IMG/VR virus record: IMGVR_UViG_3300009011_000032
Location: 1 to 36,511 of that record
Reading direction: 5' to 3' (one strand)
DNA: 36,511 nucleotides
Source of the DNA: a virus
The position numbers and the translations under genes were made by a program. The notes under the pieces were generated by a model. It was given only the letters and a program-made list of their open reading frames with translations. It had not been told where the DNA came from and made no database searches. Below, piece by piece: positions 1 through 7,774 of this stretch. Position 1 is the stretch's first letter; each line of letters opens with the position of its first letter.

Positions 1-243
1 GGCGATCCTCCAGGTCTTTCGCTGAGTTCTCTGTTCTGCCAGCTGCTCCAAGGCTGCAGCTGCAGCCTCCTCACGTTCACGACCATGAACCCGATCTCTG
101 TCCGCCAACTGCTGGACATAACCTGCGGCCTGCCCAGTCAGCTGCTTTCCGTACTCGCTGGCCTGCCACACCCAGGCCCCGCGCCCGCCGGCATAGAGCC
201 CGACCGCAGCGGCCAGAAGCGCGATACGCCAATTCAGCGGCAT
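1..243 (-). CDS. Rz-like i-spanin, cut by the window edge
   Basis: This is the 5' part of a small lysis gene; its 3' end lies outside the window. The ATG at 243 overlaps the endolysin stop codon (TAATG). The product begins MPLNWRIALLAAAVGLYAGG, a short basic start followed by one hydrophobic signal-anchor segment (about residues 7-20). A Gln/Glu/Arg/Ala-rich helix with coiled-coil character follows, reaching the edge at about residue 81. This is the plan of lambda Rz-type inner-membrane spanins, which span the periplasm with an outer-membrane partner and complete lysis after the endolysin has cut the wall. Position directly after an endolysin supports this. Rz1 would normally be embedded or follow, but cannot be seen. 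The last few codons read oddly (KTWRIA), while another frame reads KDLEDR. Confidence 0.7.
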   Translation of the reverse strand, partial: MPLNWRIALLAAAVGLYAGGRGAWVWQASEYGKQLTGQAAGYVQQLADRDRVHGREREEAAAAALEQLAEQRTQRKTWRIA

Positions 244-812
244 TACTGCAGCACCTCAAGCGCACGCTTGTAGAGCTCCTGGCGATCTTTCAACCCATTC
301 AGGCCACCATTGATACGGCGGGTGATCAGCTCGAACACCGAGTCATCGGCCCGCAGCACCTTGTCCGCGAGGCTATTGAGTCCTGCCCGCTGCCAGTACC
401 AGCCGGCCGACAGCGATGCATAGACGGGCTGCTCAAGCAGATCAGGGGTGTTGAGCAAGCGGCTGTCACCGAACAGCGCTTCGCTGCAGGCCTCGTAATT
501 GTCGCGGCCAGTGACCTGAATAAGCCCACGACCACGGTACCGCTGACCATCACCGTCAGCCGCCGGGGTGTTGCCGAGGCGTTCCGCCAGGCGCCCGGTG
601 TCGTACTTGGCCAGATAAGCATCGTTACCGAGCTCGCGCACATACTGCAGCTGCCCAGACTCATGGCCGACTTGTGCGAGGAACGCAGCCATACGCCGAG
701 GGGTGATGATCGAGTACTTGCCCATTGTTGCGTTGAGGCCAGGAACAAAAACGCCGGCTTTGCGGCCGGCGTTGGGGAGGATCTGTTGCAACTGTTGAAC
801 TGAGATAGCCAT
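243..812 (-). CDS. GH19-family endolysin (chitinase-like muramidase)
   Basis: A 189-residue protein of the glycoside hydrolase 19 lysozyme-like fold common in Pseudomonas prophages. It cleaves the glycan strands of peptidoglycan at the end of the lytic cycle. The visible signature is GHESGQ around residues 49-54, with Glu51 as the expected general acid, and a second Glu at 60. A typical RGRGLIQVTGRDNY block follows at 93-106, then GWYWQRAGLN in the C-terminal half. There is no signal peptide, so release should depend on the holin, which lies 22 kb away at the start of the late operon. The ATG at 812 follows a good ribosome site (ACTGGAG), and the stop overlaps the spanin start. A terminator-like hairpin lies within codons 13-21. 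Confidence 0.92.
   Translation of the reverse strand: MAISVQQLQQILPNAGRKAGVFVPGLNATMGKYSIITPRRMAAFLAQVGHESGQLQYVRELGNDAYLAKYDTGRLAERLGNTPAADGDGQRYRGRGLIQVTGRDNYEACSEALFGDSRLLNTPDLLEQPVYASLSAGWYWQRAGLNSLADKVLRADDSVFELITRRINGGLNGLKDRQELYKRALEVLQ
750..773 (-). terminator. terminator-like hairpin inside the endolysin coding start
   Basis: Perfect 9-bp inverted repeat (arms 750-758 and 765-773, loop of 6). Reading on the minus strand it is followed by TTT then GTT, so it resembles an intrinsic terminator. It sits within the first 21 codons of the endolysin. It may attenuate lysis-gene transcription when the antiterminator is absent. The function is inferred only from the fold. Confidence 0.5.
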
Positions 813-826
813 TGGTTTCTCCAGTG

Positions 827-844
827 ATGGCCTAATCCGGCCAT
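827..844 (-). other. small hairpin before endolysin ribosome site
   Basis: ATGGCC and GGCCAT (827-832 and 839-844) form a perfect 6-bp stem with a 6-base loop between the stop of the gpD-like gene and the endolysin start. It is followed by CACTGGAG. It matches the hairpin plus CTGGAG arrangement seen at five other late-gene junctions in this window. Confidence 0.45.
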
Positions 845-848
845 GGGG

Positions 849-1892
849 TTAGAGCTGCTCAACCTTGAGCGGCTTGTCGTCTTTCTTTTTCTTGCCCGAG
901 GCCTTGGCCTTGCCCTTCTTGCCGCCGTTGCACTCCACGGTCGTGGTCCACCCACTGGCCGTGAACACTTGCTCCACGCTTTCCACCAGGTATTCGCCAT
1001 CGAGCCCGAACTTGAAGCCCTGGGCGTTCACCGAGCACTCCGCAAACAGGTCGTGCCGGCCCGCCATCTCCAGGCGGACGCCGGCGGTGCTGCGGTTGAA
1101 CGCAGCCAGCCGCGCCTTGGCGGCCTGTCTGGCAGCAGTCTCGTTGGGGTAGATATGGCGGTCGGTGTGCACTGGGGGCAGGCCATCCGGCGATTCGTCG
1201 TTGTCCAGCTGGACCACCTTCAAAGCGCCGGTATTCTGATCCTGGTGCTGGGTTTTCACTGCTTTCTGCGTACTGCGGTCGCTCAGCCGGAACTGATAGC
1301 GGGACACGTCCGTCTTGTTGACGGTGATGACCTGCAGTGACTTGCCCGAAGTACTCTTCCCGCCCTGCCGGGGCATCACCAGCAGCTTGCCCTGGGCAAC
1401 CTTTGCAGTGCTGTCGTACTGCCGCGCCAGGCGCGTGACGAAGTTGAAGTCCGACTCGTTGCGCTGATCGATCCGCTCGACCTTCGTCGTGACCGGGCAA
1501 ACCACCTCCCAGCCGTTGCGCTTGGCAATTTCAGTGACGATCTCGGACAGCGGCAAACCCTCCCAACTGCCGCTTCGGATGGTCTTACCGCTGCCGCGCA
1601 TGTCGCTGGCCTTGCCGCGAATGGTCAGCTCATCAGGCGGACCGGATAACTGCACCTCGTCCACTGTGTAGGCGCCCATGCGTTTAAGTGGCTGGCCCTC
1701 GTAACCCAGCAGAACCTCCACCACCCCTCCCCGCGCTGGCAGCGCCACTACCTGGTCGCGGTCGTCAATGCGCAGCTCAAATTCGTCCGACTCCATGCCA
1801 GGCTTGTCCGAGATCCGCAGCAGCAGAAGGCGGTCATTGATCAGCGCGGTAATGTCCTTGCGGTCCGCGATGATTCGATACGTTGGTTTCAT
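849..1892 (-). CDS. D: P2 gpD-like late control / baseplate hub protein
   Basis: A 347-residue member of the phage late control D family. In P2 this protein closes the distal end of the tail as the hub carrying the spike; homologues are structural relatives of T4 gp27. Recognised from overall sequence and from its fixed place after gpU and gpX. It starts MKPTYRIIADRKDITALIND, has the family's KASDMRG and SDFNFVTRLARQYD-type segments around 134-187, and ends with a Lys-rich tail (GKKGKAKASGKKKKDDK). The ATG at 1892 is preceded by CTGGAG and a hairpin. Length is close to the usual size of this family. Confidence 0.9.
   Translation of the reverse strand: MKPTYRIIADRKDITALINDRLLLLRISDKPGMESDEFELRIDDRDQVVALPARGGVVEVLLGYEGQPLKRMGAYTVDEVQLSGPPDELTIRGKASDMRGSGKTIRSGSWEGLPLSEIVTEIAKRNGWEVVCPVTTKVERIDQRNESDFNFVTRLARQYDSTAKVAQGKLLVMPRQGGKSTSGKSLQVITVNKTDVSRYQFRLSDRSTQKAVKTQHQDQNTGALKVVQLDNDESPDGLPPVHTDRHIYPNETAARQAAKARLAAFNRSTAGVRLEMAGRHDLFAECSVNAQGFKFGLDGEYLVESVEQVFTASGWTTTVECNGGKKGKAKASGKKKKDDKPLKVEQL
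974..994. other. no separate element (interior of D gene)
   Basis: This stretch lies inside the gpD coding region and nothing extra is claimed for it. The numerically similar intergenic hairpin is at 8974-8994 and is listed separately. Confidence 0.05.
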
Positions 1893-1913
1893 GCAGACTC
1901 CAGATACAAGAAA

Positions 1914-1930
1914 CCCCGCACTGGGCGGGG
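1914..1930 (-). terminator. intergenic hairpin with T-run between X and D
   Basis: CCCCGC and GCGGGG arms (1914-1919, 1925-1930; loop 5) read on the minus strand as a GC stem followed by TTTCTTG and then CTGGAG, the gpD ribosome site. It may act as a partial terminator or processing stem in the late mRNA. Confidence 0.5.
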
Positions 1931-1951
1931 CTTCGTTTGAGTAACACCGGG

Positions 1952-2158
1952 TCAGTCGAACAGCTGCAGCAGCTCGACAGCCGGCGCTGACAGATCGGGC
2001 AGCAATATGAACAGGCCGGCGCGGTACGGCTGTGCCTCCCTGGCTAAATCCGGGTTGGCATCGAGCACTGCCTCGACCGTGCCATTGAGATTTCCATAAT
2101 GGTGCTGACAGATCACATCGAGCAGATCCCCGTCAGACGTTCTGCAGGTCGTTGCCAT
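1952..2158 (-). CDS. X: P2 gpX-like tail protein with LysM-like fold
   Basis: A 68-residue protein recognised as the phage tail protein X family. It resembles LysM modules (motif GDLLDVICQHHYG near the N-terminus, ending with a hydrophobic LFILLPDL stretch). In P2-like tails X is a small baseplate component next to U and D. Its start at 2158 lies inside the end of gpU (26-base overlap), so translation is coupled. Synteny T-U-X-D is exactly that of P2. Confidence 0.88.
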   Translation of the reverse strand: MATTCRTSDGDLLDVICQHHYGNLNGTVEAVLDANPDLAREAQPYRAGLFILLPDLSAPAVELLQLFD

Positions 2159-2978
2159 AGCTCACAAACTCCAGGTTGAAGCCCTGTTTACGGGGGATGC
2201 CACCTGCCAACAGGTGGCTTTGCTCCTCTTCGATACTGACCAGGCACCAATCGCCCAGCACCTCGCCGTAACCCGTAACAAGCTTCAATGCCTGCAGGTT
2301 GCGACCGATGCTACGCAGCACGCTCAGTTGCTTGATGCCGCCCTTGTGGTGCGGGAAGATCGCACCCTTGAGCGTGATCTTTTCCTCACCCAACCCCACT
2401 GCCTGCTGGGCCACGCTTCGACGCAGACGCTCTTGACCAGCCCAACGGAACGACGTCTGACGACGCAGCTCGTCAAAGGCGGCCGTGCCCAGGTTGAAGT
2501 AATACGGCTGCTTTTTCGGATCGTGTGGCTGGATGATCAGCAGGTGTGGGTAAGGCGCGACCGCCTCAGGTAGCGGAGTGGCCGACCCCAACAGGCCGCC
2601 GGTAGGCAGCACGTTGGACAGCGACGGGCTAACCAACCCCGCCACCCGGCCGGCCTGAGCAGTGACCTTCGCTGCCATCTGCTTGAACGTGCCGAGCCGC
2701 TCCTGCACCTGAGTGGCGCCGGTCACTGCTCGGCTATACATCGACGCCACCTGCCCCACCTGAGACTGAGCCACGTTGATACTGCGCACGATCCGGCCAA
2801 GCTTCGCGCCGGCCTCAGGCCCCACGAACGGAATGTTTTCCAGCTCCGACGCAGCCCCCGTGATGCTGCCGACCGCGCTATTGAGTGGGGACAGCATGCC
2901 GTCCACTCCCTTGCGCCCAGCCTCCCCCGCAGAAACCAGCCCGGACAGGGAAGACTCCAGTTGCTCCATGTAGGCCAT
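2133..2978 (-). CDS. U: gpU-like tail protein with extra N-terminal domain
   Basis: A 281-residue protein whose C-terminal half (from about residue 140) is recognised as the P2 gpU tail family, with LLIIQPHDPKKQPYYFNLG, GRNLQ and QGFNLEFVSYG segments. P2 gpU is only about half as long. The N-terminal 135 residues are an Ala/Gly/Ser-rich region (SAGEAGRKGVDGMLSPLNS and following), probably helical, and are an addition seen in some Pseudomonas prophages. The ATG at 2978 has a strong AAGGAGGGCCT site. It acts at the tail end during baseplate and tail assembly. A neighbouring tape measure gene ends at 2988. Confidence 0.85.
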   Translation of the reverse strand: MAYMEQLESSLSGLVSAGEAGRKGVDGMLSPLNSAVGSITGAASELENIPFVGPEAGAKLGRIVRSINVAQSQVGQVASMYSRAVTGATQVQERLGTFKQMAAKVTAQAGRVAGLVSPSLSNVLPTGGLLGSATPLPEAVAPYPHLLIIQPHDPKKQPYYFNLGTAAFDELRRQTSFRWAGQERLRRSVAQQAVGLGEEKITLKGAIFPHHKGGIKQLSVLRSIGRNLQALKLVTGYGEVLGDWCLVSIEEEQSHLLAGGIPRKQGFNLEFVSYGNDLQNV

Positions 2979-2987
2979 AGGCCCTCC

Positions 2988-5900
2988 TTAAACATGCGGT
3001 TGGTCGAACAGTTGAGCCGAAGCCATACGCGCCGATGCTTCGCGCTGCCATGCCTCAAACAGCCGACGCAGCGGTGACTCGATTTCACGGACGACCTGCG
3101 ACGGGTCTTTCACATCGCCGTGCACATCGATCCTGATGTTGGGCGAGAACGAAAACGCCTGATCCACCTTCGGCGCCGATACCGCCACAGGCGCAGCCGC
3201 TTTAGCTGGCTGAGCCAGTTCGGGCATCCGAGGTGGCACCGGTGCCAACTTGGCCACCATGTCACGCACCACTTCACCGAAACCGGCCGGCAAGGCTGCT
3301 AACTGGGGGACAGCTGGCGGTGAAACACCTTCTGCGACAGGCCTACGCTCGCGGCTGTCGATCACCACAGGCACCGGTGCCGATTTAGCCGGCACCTCGC
3401 GCACCGTTTCGCCCAGCTTCATCCGTGGCGTTGCCGGCGAAGGTTGCGGTTGTGTTTGCGGCGGCGCCAGGCCTGCACCCGGGAATCGCACCTTGTTGGC
3501 TGTCAAAGCCGGCAACAGGTGCGGGTCCTTGAACTCCGGGTCGCGCGGGTCATACGACACCGCAGGCTCGGTCGGCGCCGGTGGAGCCACGGCTCGCACT
3601 GAGCTGCCCAACTTCGGTGCTTCCTGCAGCACAGGTTCAGGCACAGGGTCAGGTTGCGCCGACGGGCGCACCAGAGGCTCGCCAGGGAAGCGCACCTTGT
3701 TTGCGGTCAATGCCGGTACTAGGTACGGGTCCTTGGAGGCCGGGTCGAGCGGGCCATTCGACACTTCAGGTTCAACCGGGGTCGGTGTAGCCACGGTTTT
3801 TACCGTGTCTCCCAACCTCGGCAGTTCCTGCAGCGCCGGTGCCGCTTCAGGCTCGACTGCTGGCTCAAGTTGCACCGGAGCCGAAACGGCCACGGCTCGC
3901 ACCGTGTCGCCCAACCTAGGCAGCTCCTGCATTGCCGGCGTCGGATCAGGCTCAGGCTCAGTCACTGGCTCAGGTTGTGCTGGAGCCGAAACGGTCACGG
4001 CGCGCAGCGTATTACCCAGCTTCGCCGGCGGTTCATGCTCGATCGGCACGGCCTCAGCTTGAGGTTCGGGTTGCGCCGGCGGCTGCACCAGTGGCGCACC
4101 TGGCAAACGCACCTTGTTGGCCGTCAGCGCGGGCACCTGATACGGCTCCTTGGACGCCGGGTCAAGCGGGTCATACGATACTTTAGACTCGGGCGGCATC
4201 GGGGCTGATGCGCTGCGCACCGTGTCTCTCAGGGCCGTTACCGGCGGCGCCGGCATTGGCTTGGTGACAGGTTCACGGTTGTCGATCACTACCGGCGCCA
4301 CGACAGCAGCCTTTGGGGCCGCTGGCAACGGAACCGAGGTATCAACCTTGGGGATTGGCTTGTCCTTCTGTGCCGGAGCCAGGGTTACACGTAAAGCCTC
4401 CCCAGGCGCTGCCGGACTTTCTGACTCTGCCTTGGGGGCGGACTCGGGTTGCTCATCGCCAAACCAGCGCTTGCCCAGCCACCCACCCAGCGATTCGCCC
4501 CCCATGCCACCGAGTACAGCGCCGACTGCACCGCCTACTGCAGTGCCTATGACAGGCACCACCGAGCCGATGGCCGCCCCGGCCGCCGCGCCTGCTAGAG
4601 TCCCCGCAAGGCTGCCAGCTGCACCACCATACCCTTCTGCCTTCTCATCTTGAGATGTGGCATTCATCGCGACATCGATCGCAGCAGCGCCGGCGTCAAC
4701 CACGTTCCCACCAGGCAATCGCTTGGCCAGACGTGTAACGCCGCGCACCGAGCGAGCAACCCTGCCCAACTCTTCGACGCCGGTCACCACCTTCGGCGCA
4801 GCTACAGGAATAGCCGGCCTCACCAGTGGCGACTTGGGCGCCTCAACCTTCACCCCGGGCCGGGCTGGAGCAGCTTGTCTTGCCTCTCGTCTGCGAGCCC
4901 TGCGCCGGCTTCTACGACTGCCCCGGGCAGGGGCTGCAGGCGCGTTGTTTGTGACGCTACTACCGATCCCGCTAAATGCATCGGCATTGACCACGAAGAC
5001 CCGCTGCGTGTCATCCCTGCCTGCTAGCGGGTCATTCGCCGGCGCCGCATCCTTCGGCGTTGCTCCAAACACCTTACCCAGCAGGCCAAGGCCGGTATCG
5101 ACCACTTTGCTGCCCGTCTTAGGCAGCTCAATGGGCGTACGATCGCCACGCCCCGCCCGGCCGGCCATCCTCTCCAGGCCTCGACCTCGCGCGATGTTCA
5201 ACACACCCCGCCCGATCTTGAACGCGCTGGATGCCGTCTTGAGTGCGAGGATGGCCGCCACGGTACCGGCAATGCCCGCCACGACAGCCGGGAACTTGTC
5301 CGACAGCGAAGTAATGCCACGCGCGACGGCTGTCAGGCCCTTCGATGCCATGTCAGTAGCCGGGCGGATCGCATCGCCAATGCTGCGCATGGCGTCGTCA
5401 ACCGCCTGGGCTGTCTCGGCCCACTGCTGCGCTGATGTTTCGCGACGCTCAGCCAGGTTCTTGTCGAGAATTCCCGAAGCCTTTTGCGAGTCGGCCTTGA
5501 GCTCCTCGTACAACCCCCTGTTCTGCCCATAGGCAGTGAGCGCCGCCTTGACCTGCATGTCGGCGAAGATATCGCCGGTGCGTAAGGTCTTTTCCAGAGC
5601 GTCCAACGCCGCCTTGGCTTTCTCAGGGTCGACCTCCTTGTCGATCTTGGCCTTGGCCGCCTCGATCTTCTTGGCCTTCGCGGGGTCAGTCGCCTCAACG
5701 TACTTCATGGCCAGGGCCATGGACGCCTCGATGACGTTCATGCCCTTCTGCAAACCGGTGTTCAGCGAGGACTGATAGTCAATGCCAGCATCCTTGTAGG
5801 CTTTGACTACATCACCGGCGCCGATCTTCTCCATCCAGTTCTTGAAGTTGTTCGCCGCTTCGCCCGAGCTGCCGGCGGTCTTCATCTGCACCTGCAGCAT

Positions 5901-6776
5901 CGAGCCCAGCGAGGTCACCGCGTCTAGCCCGGTGATCCCGTTTTTCTCCATGCCGGCCAGCAGTTGCGGGAACCACTTGGCCATGTCGCTGGCCTCGAAG
6001 CTGCCCGCCTGACCTTGGTAGGCAATAGCCTCCAGCGCCTGCTGCATGACCTTCGGGTCGTTGATTTTGGCGTTTTGCTGCAGCGCCTGGATCATCGACG
6101 CAGTATCGACACCCGAAGACCCCTGGCCAATCGCGAACTTGGCCGCGACTGGAGCATAGGACAGTGCCTTGTCCAGCTCCATGCCGGCACCGACCAACTG
6201 GTTGACCAGGTCAGCCACGTCATTGCGGGACATGCCGGTATCTTTGGCCGTATCAATCACCGTCCGGGTGAGCTGCCGCTCCTCCGGCTTTTTGACGATA
6301 TCGGCCTTGATCGCAATGTCACGGATGACTGCTTGATAGTTCGCGCTGATCATTGTCGGCACGGCGGCGGCGCCCGTGGCGACCACCGCCTTGCCAATGT
6401 TCGACTTGAGCGATTCCTTGCCCGCCTGCAACTGCTGGTGACCCTTGAGTTGCAGATCGGCGGCTCTCGCCTCGCGCCCCAGGCGCTGATACTCACGACT
6501 GAGGCGACCAACCTCGATACCCTGCTTGCGCAAGGCATCCAGATTGCTGTCCAGCTTGCGCAGCAGTTTGTCGGCGCCGGCCGCACCGCTGTCGTGCGCC
6601 CGCTTCCACTCTTCACGCAGCTTGACGGTTTCGCCAATGGTGCTTTTCAGCACCTTGGCCCTGTTGCCTTTGGCCTCCAGTTTCTGGATGCCGTTCTCGA
6701 CCGTCTTGAATGCAGCGCCTACCGATGAGGCGACAGCACCCCCGATCACCAGCGATAACGCTAGCCTGCTTGCCAT
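2988..6776 (-). CDS. T: tail tape measure protein with proline-rich repeat region
   Basis: A 1262-residue protein filling the usual tape measure slot between E/E' and U. It sets tail length and occupies the tube before DNA ejection. Residues 1-100 are helical and charged. Residues about 150-500 resemble the phage minor-tail (TP901-type) tape measure domain, and about 500-560 contain hydrophobic segments. A very basic patch (RRSRRRARRREARQ) lies near 625. A glycine-zipper stretch (LAGAAAGAAIGSVVPVIG) near 760 is typical of membrane-inserting tape measure tails. From about 850 to 1160 the protein becomes Pro/Glu/Ala-rich with repeated units (PALTANKVR three times, LGxxVRxV about six times). That extended low-complexity part is unusual for the family. 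Confidence 0.92.
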   Translation of the reverse strand: MASRLALSLVIGGAVASSVGAAFKTVENGIQKLEAKGNRAKVLKSTIGETVKLREEWKRAHDSGAAGADKLLRKLDSNLDALRKQGIEVGRLSREYQRLGREARAADLQLKGHQQLQAGKESLKSNIGKAVVATGAAAVPTMISANYQAVIRDIAIKADIVKKPEERQLTRTVIDTAKDTGMSRNDVADLVNQLVGAGMELDKALSYAPVAAKFAIGQGSSGVDTASMIQALQQNAKINDPKVMQQALEAIAYQGQAGSFEASDMAKWFPQLLAGMEKNGITGLDAVTSLGSMLQVQMKTAGSSGEAANNFKNWMEKIGAGDVVKAYKDAGIDYQSSLNTGLQKGMNVIEASMALAMKYVEATDPAKAKKIEAAKAKIDKEVDPEKAKAALDALEKTLRTGDIFADMQVKAALTAYGQNRGLYEELKADSQKASGILDKNLAERRETSAQQWAETAQAVDDAMRSIGDAIRPATDMASKGLTAVARGITSLSDKFPAVVAGIAGTVAAILALKTASSAFKIGRGVLNIARGRGLERMAGRAGRGDRTPIELPKTGSKVVDTGLGLLGKVFGATPKDAAPANDPLAGRDDTQRVFVVNADAFSGIGSSVTNNAPAAPARGSRRSRRRARRREARQAAPARPGVKVEAPKSPLVRPAIPVAAPKVVTGVEELGRVARSVRGVTRLAKRLPGGNVVDAGAAAIDVAMNATSQDEKAEGYGGAAGSLAGTLAGAAAGAAIGSVVPVIGTAVGGAVGAVLGGMGGESLGGWLGKRWFGDEQPESAPKAESESPAAPGEALRVTLAPAQKDKPIPKVDTSVPLPAAPKAAVVAPVVIDNREPVTKPMPAPPVTALRDTVRSASAPMPPESKVSYDPLDPASKEPYQVPALTANKVRLPGAPLVQPPAQPEPQAEAVPIEHEPPAKLGNTLRAVTVSAPAQPEPVTEPEPDPTPAMQELPRLGDTVRAVAVSAPVQLEPAVEPEAAPALQELPRLGDTVKTVATPTPVEPEVSNGPLDPASKDPYLVPALTANKVRFPGEPLVRPSAQPDPVPEPVLQEAPKLGSSVRAVAPPAPTEPAVSYDPRDPEFKDPHLLPALTANKVRFPGAGLAPPQTQPQPSPATPRMKLGETVREVPAKSAPVPVVIDSRERRPVAEGVSPPAVPQLAALPAGFGEVVRDMVAKLAPVPPRMPELAQPAKAAAPVAVSAPKVDQAFSFSPNIRIDVHGDVKDPSQVVREIESPLRRLFEAWQREASARMASAQLFDQPHV
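3390..4240 (-). repeat. coding repeats in tape measure gene
   Basis: Three copies of a unit encoding DPxxKxPYxxPALTANKVRxPG lie at about 3482-3558, 3685-3760 and 4101-4177. They are separated by Pro/Glu/Ala-rich linkers that carry further copies of a unit encoding LGxTVRxVAVSAP. The copies are diverged in sequence but keep frame, so they expand or shrink the protein without breaking it. Confidence 0.8.
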
Positions 6777-6795
6777 CGGTGCCCCCTATGCAAGC

Positions 6796-7204
6796 TCAAT
6801 CCGTAAGCCACCAAACCATGTCCGCGTAGGACATGGTCAGGATCTCTGCGGCGGAGAAATTCAACTCAGCCGCAAGTCGCTTGGCAGCTTGCTTCTGCGT
6901 GGCCGGATTAAAGCTCGTCGTCTCGCACCAAAAAGTTGTACCCGGTCGCCAGGCGGTTGTAGTCCTTGTAGGTGAGGCCCTCCAGGTCTTTGACGTGAAC
7001 ATCGGCCAAGGAGGCGAACAGATTCAGCTCGCGCTGCTCATCGTCACCGTCCGAGGTTTGGGTCGAGTTGCGGATATCGCGGACAGTCGGCGCCCGCAGG
7101 GTGATGGTGTCCTGCTGGACACCGTTGAGCTCGGCCGAGCTGGTCAGCGTTACGGTGACGCGGTCGGCTTCGAGCTTGATGAACTTTGGCAGTGGCTTGG
7201 CCAT
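6796..7204 (-). CDS. tail assembly chaperone E+E' fusion made by frameshift (predicted)
   Basis: The E frame (6908-7204) ends GAG CTT TAA. The frame that continues after it encodes NPATQKQAAKRLAAEL and ends MSYADMVWWLTD, stopping at 6796, just before the tape measure start at 6776. It has no plausible start codon of its own before the last 12 residues. This is the position and plan of the P2 E/E', Mu 41/42 and lambda G/GT chaperones, which are joined by programmed frameshifting and bind the tape measure protein. Here the required shift is +1 (or -2), not -1. A +1 slip of the peptidyl-tRNA from CTT to TTT at the stop codon gives DDEL-NPAT. The fusion is about 135 residues. The product is well supported by position; the exact slip site is an inference. 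Confidence 0.65.
6908..7204 (-). CDS. E: tail assembly chaperone gpE-like
   Basis: A 98-residue protein of the phage tail assembly chaperone family that includes P2 gpE and Mu gp41. It starts MAKPLPKFIKLEADRVTVTL and has the family-typical DTITLRAPTVRDIRN segment in the middle, ending LVRDDEL. It coats the tape measure protein before tube polymerisation and is absent from the finished virion. It sits between the tube gene (7253-7762) and the tape measure gene. The stop TAA directly follows a CTT codon, the context used for the predicted +1 frameshift into E'. Confidence 0.85.
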   Translation of the reverse strand: MAKPLPKFIKLEADRVTVTLTSSAELNGVQQDTITLRAPTVRDIRNSTQTSDGDDEQRELNLFASLADVHVKDLEGLTYKDYNRLATGYNFLVRDDEL

Positions 7205-7252
7205 GGTTTGGGGTCCTTGATTCGGAAAGAGATATGAAAGGGTGGGGAGGGA

Positions 7253-7762
7253 TTACAGGCCGAGGTCCCGGCGCTGGCCGGCCAGTTGGTCGACGCCATT
7301 GATGACGCGCTTCATGCCGGCCGGGTCGATCTCGTAGATGACCTCGCCGGCGACCTCCAGCTTGTAATAGGTCAGGGCCACAGCGTGCTTGAGCTCGGCC
7401 TTGTCGCCTGGCTTCCAATCCCCCATATCCAGCTCTTTCAGGGTGCCGCGCTGGGTGACGATGACCGCTTTGGTTTCACCTTTCTGGCCCTTGAACGAGC
7501 CACGGAAAGTACCGTTGAAGGCGTTGCCGTCGGCCAGGCCGAAGAACTTGAGCGACTCTTTACGCACGCCAGTGGTGGTGAAGTTGGACTCCATCTTCTC
7601 CATGCCCACGTCCATCTCGATCGGCATGTCCATGCCACCAGGGCGGTGTTCCTCCATCTTGAGCGTGAGCTTGGGCAAGGTCAGGCTGGGCACGTCGCCC
7701 TGGAAGCTGACCCCATCCACAAACAGGTTCATGTTGGCCAGAATTTCGGGAATCATTGCCAT
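7253..7762 (-). CDS. FII: major tail tube protein FII-like
   Basis: A 169-residue protein recognised as the P2 FII major tail tube family. It begins MAMIPEILANMNLFVDG, includes the typical SLTLPKLTLKMEEHRPGGMD run and ends with VINGVDQLAGQRRDLGL. It stacks as hexameric rings to form the inner tube of a contractile tail. The start is 12 bases after the sheath stop. Length matches the family. Confidence 0.95.
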   Translation of the reverse strand: MAMIPEILANMNLFVDGVSFQGDVPSLTLPKLTLKMEEHRPGGMDMPIEMDVGMEKMESNFTTTGVRKESLKFFGLADGNAFNGTFRGSFKGQKGETKAVIVTQRGTLKELDMGDWKPGDKAELKHAVALTYYKLEVAGEVIYEIDPAGMKRVINGVDQLAGQRRDLGL

Positions 7763-7774
7763 GTGATGCGCTCC

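Noticed and set aside
974-994. Listed at low confidence as a non-element
   Set aside because: It is ordinary coding sequence of the gpD-like gene; the real hairpin with similar digits is at 8974-8994.
3250-4653. Long plus-strand frames opposite the tape measure repeats
   Set aside because: They mirror the repetitive GC-rich coding strand and have low-complexity Ser/Gly/Thr composition; they are antisense shadows.
6928-6934. P2-type -1 slippery heptamer C TTT TTG in gene E
   Set aside because: A -1 shift there gives a basic, non-homologous peptide that soon stops; the E'-like sequence is in the other frame.
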